DNA of 8,180 nucleotides from Gammaproteobacteria bacterium (GTDB lineage: Bacteria > Gemmatimonadota > Gemmatimonadetes > Longimicrobiales > Gaopeijiaceae), in the NCBI GenBank assembly GCA_009843625.1, contig VYDD01000081.1, forward strand, positions 1 through 8,180, given 5' to 3'. The notes beneath the pieces are model-generated. The model was not told the DNA's origin, searched no databases, and saw only the letters and a list, made by a program, of their open reading frames with translations. Of the stretch, positions 5,507 to 8,180 are shown in pieces. The position numbers and the translations under genes are program-made. Within the stretch, counting starts at the first letter, position 1, and every line of letters begins with the position of its first letter.

Positions 5507-6913
5507 ATGAAGCACATAGTACGCAAGGAGTTCACCGACGTCCTCCGGGACGGGCGCTTCCGCTGGTGCTCGGTGCTGGTGGGCGCGCTGCTGCTGGTTT
5601 CGCTGGGCCACGGATGGGTGCAGGCACGAAACGCGCAGCAGGAGCACGCGGCCGCGCAGGCCACGGCCCGGGACCACTGGGAATCGCAGGGCGAGAAGAA
5701 TCCCCATTCGGCCGCCCACTACGGCATCTACGCCTTCAAGCCCCGTCTGGCGCTGTCCTTCGTCGACGAGGGCGTCGATCCCTACACCGGTACCTCGGTG
5801 TGGCTCGAGGCCCACCGGCAGAACGACTTCCTTCTGCGTCCGGCCCAGGACGCGACCGCGGCACAGCGCATCGGCGCCCTGACGGCGGCGCAGGTGCTGC
5901 AGCACCTCGTGCCGCTCCTCATCATCCTGCTCACCTTCGGCGCGCTCGCCGGCGAGCGGGAGCGGGGCACGCTGCGCCAGTTGCTGGCCACTGGAATCGG
6001 CCGGCGGGAACTGGCTCTTGGCAAGGCACTCGGCATCGCCGGGGCGCTGGCGTTGCTGCTGGTGCCGGCGGCACTGGTGGGCGCGGCCGCCCTGGTTGTC
6101 GGGAGCCCCGGTCCGGCGGCGTCCCCGCTGGCTCGCGGTGTTGTCCTGGCCGGCGTCTACCTGGCCTACTTCACCGCCTTCCTGGCGCTCTCGCTGGCGG
6201 TATCCGCGTGGGCCCGCTCGGCACGCACCGCGCTGGTGATCCTGCTGGGCGTGTGGGTGGTGAACGGACTGGTGGCGCCGCGCGTTGCGGTGGATCTGTC
6301 GAAGTGGCTCCATCCGACGCCGTCGGCGCTCGAGTTTGCCCGCAATGTCGAACGCGAGATGGCGTCCGGCGTGGAGGGCATCCCGCGGCCGGACCGGGAC
6401 GCGTTGGCCGAACGGCTGCTGGCCGAGCACGGGGTGGAGCGGGTCGAGGATCTCCCCGTAAACGAGGTGGGGGTCTACCTGCAGGAGAGCGAGGAGTTCG
6501 GCAACCGCATCTTCGACCGCAACTACGGCGCGTTGTGGGATACCTTCGAGCGCCAGGGCGTCGTGCACGAAGCGCTTGCAGTGGCGGCGCCGCTGCTGGC
6601 GGTGCGTACGCTCTCGATGGGGCTGGCCGGGACCGATGTCGAGCAGCACCGGCACTTCGCCACCGCTGCGGAGACATACCGGCGGGATCTGATGCGGCGG
6701 ATGAACGGTGATCTGGCCGACAACTCCCGCACGGGCGACACCTACCTGGCCGGGCCCGAACTGTGGGAGGAGACGCCGCCGCTCGAGTACGCCGCCCCGA
6801 CGCTGGGCTGGGTGCTGGGCAACCGCATCCTGTCGATCCTGGTTCTGGGGACATGGCTGGTCGGGGCAGTCATGGCCGCCGCGGCGCGGGTGCGGCGTGC
6901 GGAGGTGACCTAG
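5507..6913 (+). CDS. ABC-2 type permease, DUF3526-like (permease 1)
   Basis: A 468-residue inner-membrane subunit. An N-terminal amphipathic start (KHIVRKEFTDVLRDGR) precedes membrane helix 1 (about 20-37). An extracytoplasmic loop of roughly 90 residues contains HYGIYAFKP (71-79) and VWLEAHRQN (98-106), blocks I associate with DUF3526 permeases. Helix 2 (about 131-149) is followed by ERERGTL (150-156), the cytoplasmic coupling motif of ABC-2 exporters. Three more helices lie at about 172-258, then a large extracytoplasmic region of about 170 residues (260-435) and a last helix (about 440-462). The ATP-binding subunit is encoded 12 bp upstream and the partner permease starts 1 bp downstream. 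The family is found in ATPase-permease-permease clusters of Gram-negative bacteria, in my recollection often near TonB-dependent receptors; no receptor is seen here. Substrate unknown. Confidence 0.85.
   Translation: MKHIVRKEFTDVLRDGRFRWCSVLVGALLLVSLGHGWVQARNAQQEHAAAQATARDHWESQGEKNPHSAAHYGIYAFKPRLALSFVDEGVDPYTGTSVWLEAHRQNDFLLRPAQDATAAQRIGALTAAQVLQHLVPLLIILLTFGALAGERERGTLRQLLATGIGRRELALGKALGIAGALALLLVPAALVGAAALVVGSPGPAASPLARGVVLAGVYLAYFTAFLALSLAVSAWARSARTALVILLGVWVVNGLVAPRVAVDLSKWLHPTPSALEFARNVEREMASGVEGIPRPDRDALAERLLAEHGVERVEDLPVNEVGVYLQESEEFGNRIFDRNYGALWDTFERQGVVHEALAVAAPLLAVRTLSMGLAGTDVEQHRHFATAAETYRRDLMRRMNGDLADNSRTGDTYLAGPELWEETPPLEYAAPTLGWVLGNRILSILVLGTWLVGAVMAAAARVRRAEVT
6901..6908 (+). 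promoter_or_regulatory. ribosome binding site of permease 2 inside permease 1
   Basis: GGAGGTGA is a near-perfect Shine-Dalgarno sequence within the last codons of permease 1 (Glu-Val-Thr) and lies 6 nt before ATG 6915. It confirms that the gene beginning at 6915, not antisense or shifted frames, is translated. Confidence 0.85.
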
Positions 6914-6914
6914 C

Positions 6915-8180
6915 ATGACCGCGCGCACCGTCCTCCGAAACGAATGGCGTCTGCTCATGGCCGATCGGGCGCTCCGCATCGTGCTCGGGCTTTTTGCCGT
7001 CCTTCTCGTCTACGCGCTGGCCAACGGCGTCGTCTGGATGCGCTTCCAGGAGCGCACGGTGGAGACCGTGCAGACCGGCAACGTGGAACGCGCCCGCGCC
7101 ATCGAGCAGGAGCTGGCCGCCATCGCGGGCGGCGCCGAGCCGGCGTCGCGCTTCTCCGATCCCCGCGCCCCCAACGTGCTGGGCGGGGCACGAGGCAGCC
7201 ATACCGCGGTGCTGGAGCCGGGTCCCCTGACGGCTCTCGCGGTCGGTCAGAGCGACCTCCTGCCGTACTATTACGACGTCAACATCTACACCAACGAGTC
7301 GTCGTTCCATCAGAACGGCGAGGTCGAAAACCCTCTCAACCTGATGGTCGGGCGCTTCGACCTGGCCTTCGTGGTGATCTACCTGCTGCCGTTGCTGGTG
7401 CTGGCGCTCAGCTTCAACGTGCTCTCCGAGGAGCGCGAGCAGGGAACCCTGGCGCTCACGCTCTCCCAGCCCGTGTCGGCCCGCAGCGTCGTGGCCGCGA
7501 AGCTGGCCTTTCGGGCGCTGCTGGTGGTGGGCATGGTGCTGGTGGCCTCGCTGCTCGGAATTCTGGTCACGGGCGGCTTCGGCTCGCCGGGCCGCGTGCT
7601 GCTGTGGTGCGCCACGGTGGTCACCTACGCGCTCTTCTGGTTCGCGCTCGCGGCGTGGGTGAACAGCCTGCGGCGATCGTCCGCGTGGAACGCCACGGTT
7701 CTGGTGGGGGCGTGGCTGGTCCTGGTGGTGGTGCTGCCCGCGGCCATCAACATCGCGTCGGGCCTGCTGCACCCGCTGCCGTCGCGCGTTCAGATGGTCA
7801 CCGCCCAGCGCGAGGCCTCCAACGACGCCGTGAACCAACGGAGCGAACTGCTCGCCCGCTACCTGGAGGACCATCCCGAGATGGTTGAGGGCGTGGTGGC
7901 CGAGGAGCCCGGCCTGGGCGCCCTCGCGTGGGCCGCCACCGACGCCGTGAACAGCCGCCTCGAGGAAGTGACGGGCGAACACGATGCGCGCCGTGCCGAG
8001 CAGATCGCCCTGGTGCGGCGCTATCGGTTCCTTTCGCCGGCGCTCCTGGCCCAGGAGGTGCTCATCGACGCCGCGGGGACGGGCGACGCGCGCTTCGTGG
8101 GCTTCCAGGCGCAGGTGCGTGCGTTCGCCGAGCAATGGCGGGAGTTCTTCGTGCCCGCGATCCTCGCCGGCGAGCAGATG
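6915..8180 (+). CDS. ABC-2 type permease, partner subunit (permease 2), 3' truncated by window edge
   Basis: The frame from ATG 6915 is open for 422 codons to the last base, so the gene continues beyond the window. Read by hand: MTARTVLRNEWRLLMADR, helix 1 (about 19-40), a coiled-coil-like and extracytoplasmic stretch of about 100 residues with PYYYDVNIYTN, then NPLNLMVGRFDLAF (139-152), which leads into helix 2 (about 149-168). EEREQGTL (172-179) is the ABC-2 coupling motif, and SQPVSARSVVAAK follows, as in NosY-like permeases. Helices 3 to 5 lie at about 195-215, 225-247 and 257-278, then a second large extracytoplasmic domain to the edge. At least one further C-terminal helix is expected outside. 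It shares its layout with permease 1 and presumably forms a heterodimer with it. Start is fixed by GGAGGTGA at 6901-6908, and the gap to permease 1 is 1 bp. Confidence 0.88.
   Translation, partial: MTARTVLRNEWRLLMADRALRIVLGLFAVLLVYALANGVVWMRFQERTVETVQTGNVERARAIEQELAAIAGGAEPASRFSDPRAPNVLGGARGSHTAVLEPGPLTALAVGQSDLLPYYYDVNIYTNESSFHQNGEVENPLNLMVGRFDLAFVVIYLLPLLVLALSFNVLSEEREQGTLALTLSQPVSARSVVAAKLAFRALLVVGMVLVASLLGILVTGGFGSPGRVLLWCATVVTYALFWFALAAWVNSLRRSSAWNATVLVGAWLVLVVVLPAAINIASGLLHPLPSRVQMVTAQREASNDAVNQRSELLARYLEDHPEMVEGVVAEEPGLGALAWAATDAVNSRLEEVTGEHDARRAEQIALVRRYRFLSPALLAQEVLIDAAGTGDARFVGFQAQVRAFAEQWREFFVPAILAGEQM

Noticed and set aside
4412..6979. 855-residue minus-strand frame opposite the small protein, the ATPase and permease 1
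   Set aside because: It spans several clear plus-strand genes, has low-complexity Arg/Gln/His composition and shows no domain motifs.
6870..8135. 421-residue minus-strand frame and a 314-residue plus-strand frame (6944-7888) in the same area
   Set aside because: Both conflict with the permease frame from ATG 6915, which has GGAGGTGA, the EEREQGTL motif and membrane helices. That frame simply has no stop before the window ends.

Overview
This is a GC-rich, gene-dense bacterial stretch with short intergenic gaps, GTG/TTG starts beside ATG, and good Shine-Dalgarno sites ahead of several genes. The proteins (CopA with one heavy-metal domain, a CcmH-like membrane protein with a CTCGC cysteine motif, a DUF6526 protein, a Cys-starting SAM methyltransferase, an ABC exporter with DUF3526-type permeases) would fit Gemmatimonadota or a related high-GC Gram-negative lineage. 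That placement is an impression from protein style, not a demonstrated assignment. No tRNA, rRNA, insertion sequence, CRISPR array or long repeat was seen.

Layout. (1) Positions 1-53 may hold the last codons of an upstream plus-strand gene. (2) Positions 102-2399 (+) encode a complete Cu(I)-exporting P1B-type ATPase (CopA) with every catalytic motif. (3) Positions 2371-4093 form a minus-strand cluster, in transcription order: a secreted or membrane-anchored CcmH-like protein with a His-rich segment and a Cys-rich motif, a DUF6526 two-helix membrane protein, and a SAM-dependent methyltransferase whose 3' end overlaps copA convergently by 29 bp. (4) Positions 4094-4330 are the only sizeable gene-free region (237 bp). 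It lies between divergent genes and contains a good sigma70-like promoter for the plus strand and a weaker candidate for the minus strand. (5) Positions 4331-8180 (+) form a second cluster: a 105-residue exported protein with a C-x2-C-x3-H motif, a NosF/CcmA-like ABC ATPase, a complete DUF3526-type ABC-2 permease, and a second ABC-2 permease of the partner type that runs off the right edge. This last gene is open for 422 codons and is real.

How they may work together. CopA moves Cu(I) out of the cytoplasm. The two divergent clusters each begin with an extracytoplasmic protein carrying Cys/His motifs, and one of them leads directly into an ABC exporter. A metal (probably copper) homeostasis or cuproprotein-maturation island is therefore a reasonable inference, with the ABC module resembling the NosFY branch. 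No metal regulator, chaperone or cuproenzyme is visible in the window, so the metal link for the ABC cluster is a hypothesis. The most attractive candidate for an under-described system is the small C-x2-C-x3-H secreted protein coupled to the DUF3526 ABC transporter and divergent from the His-rich CcmH-like protein.
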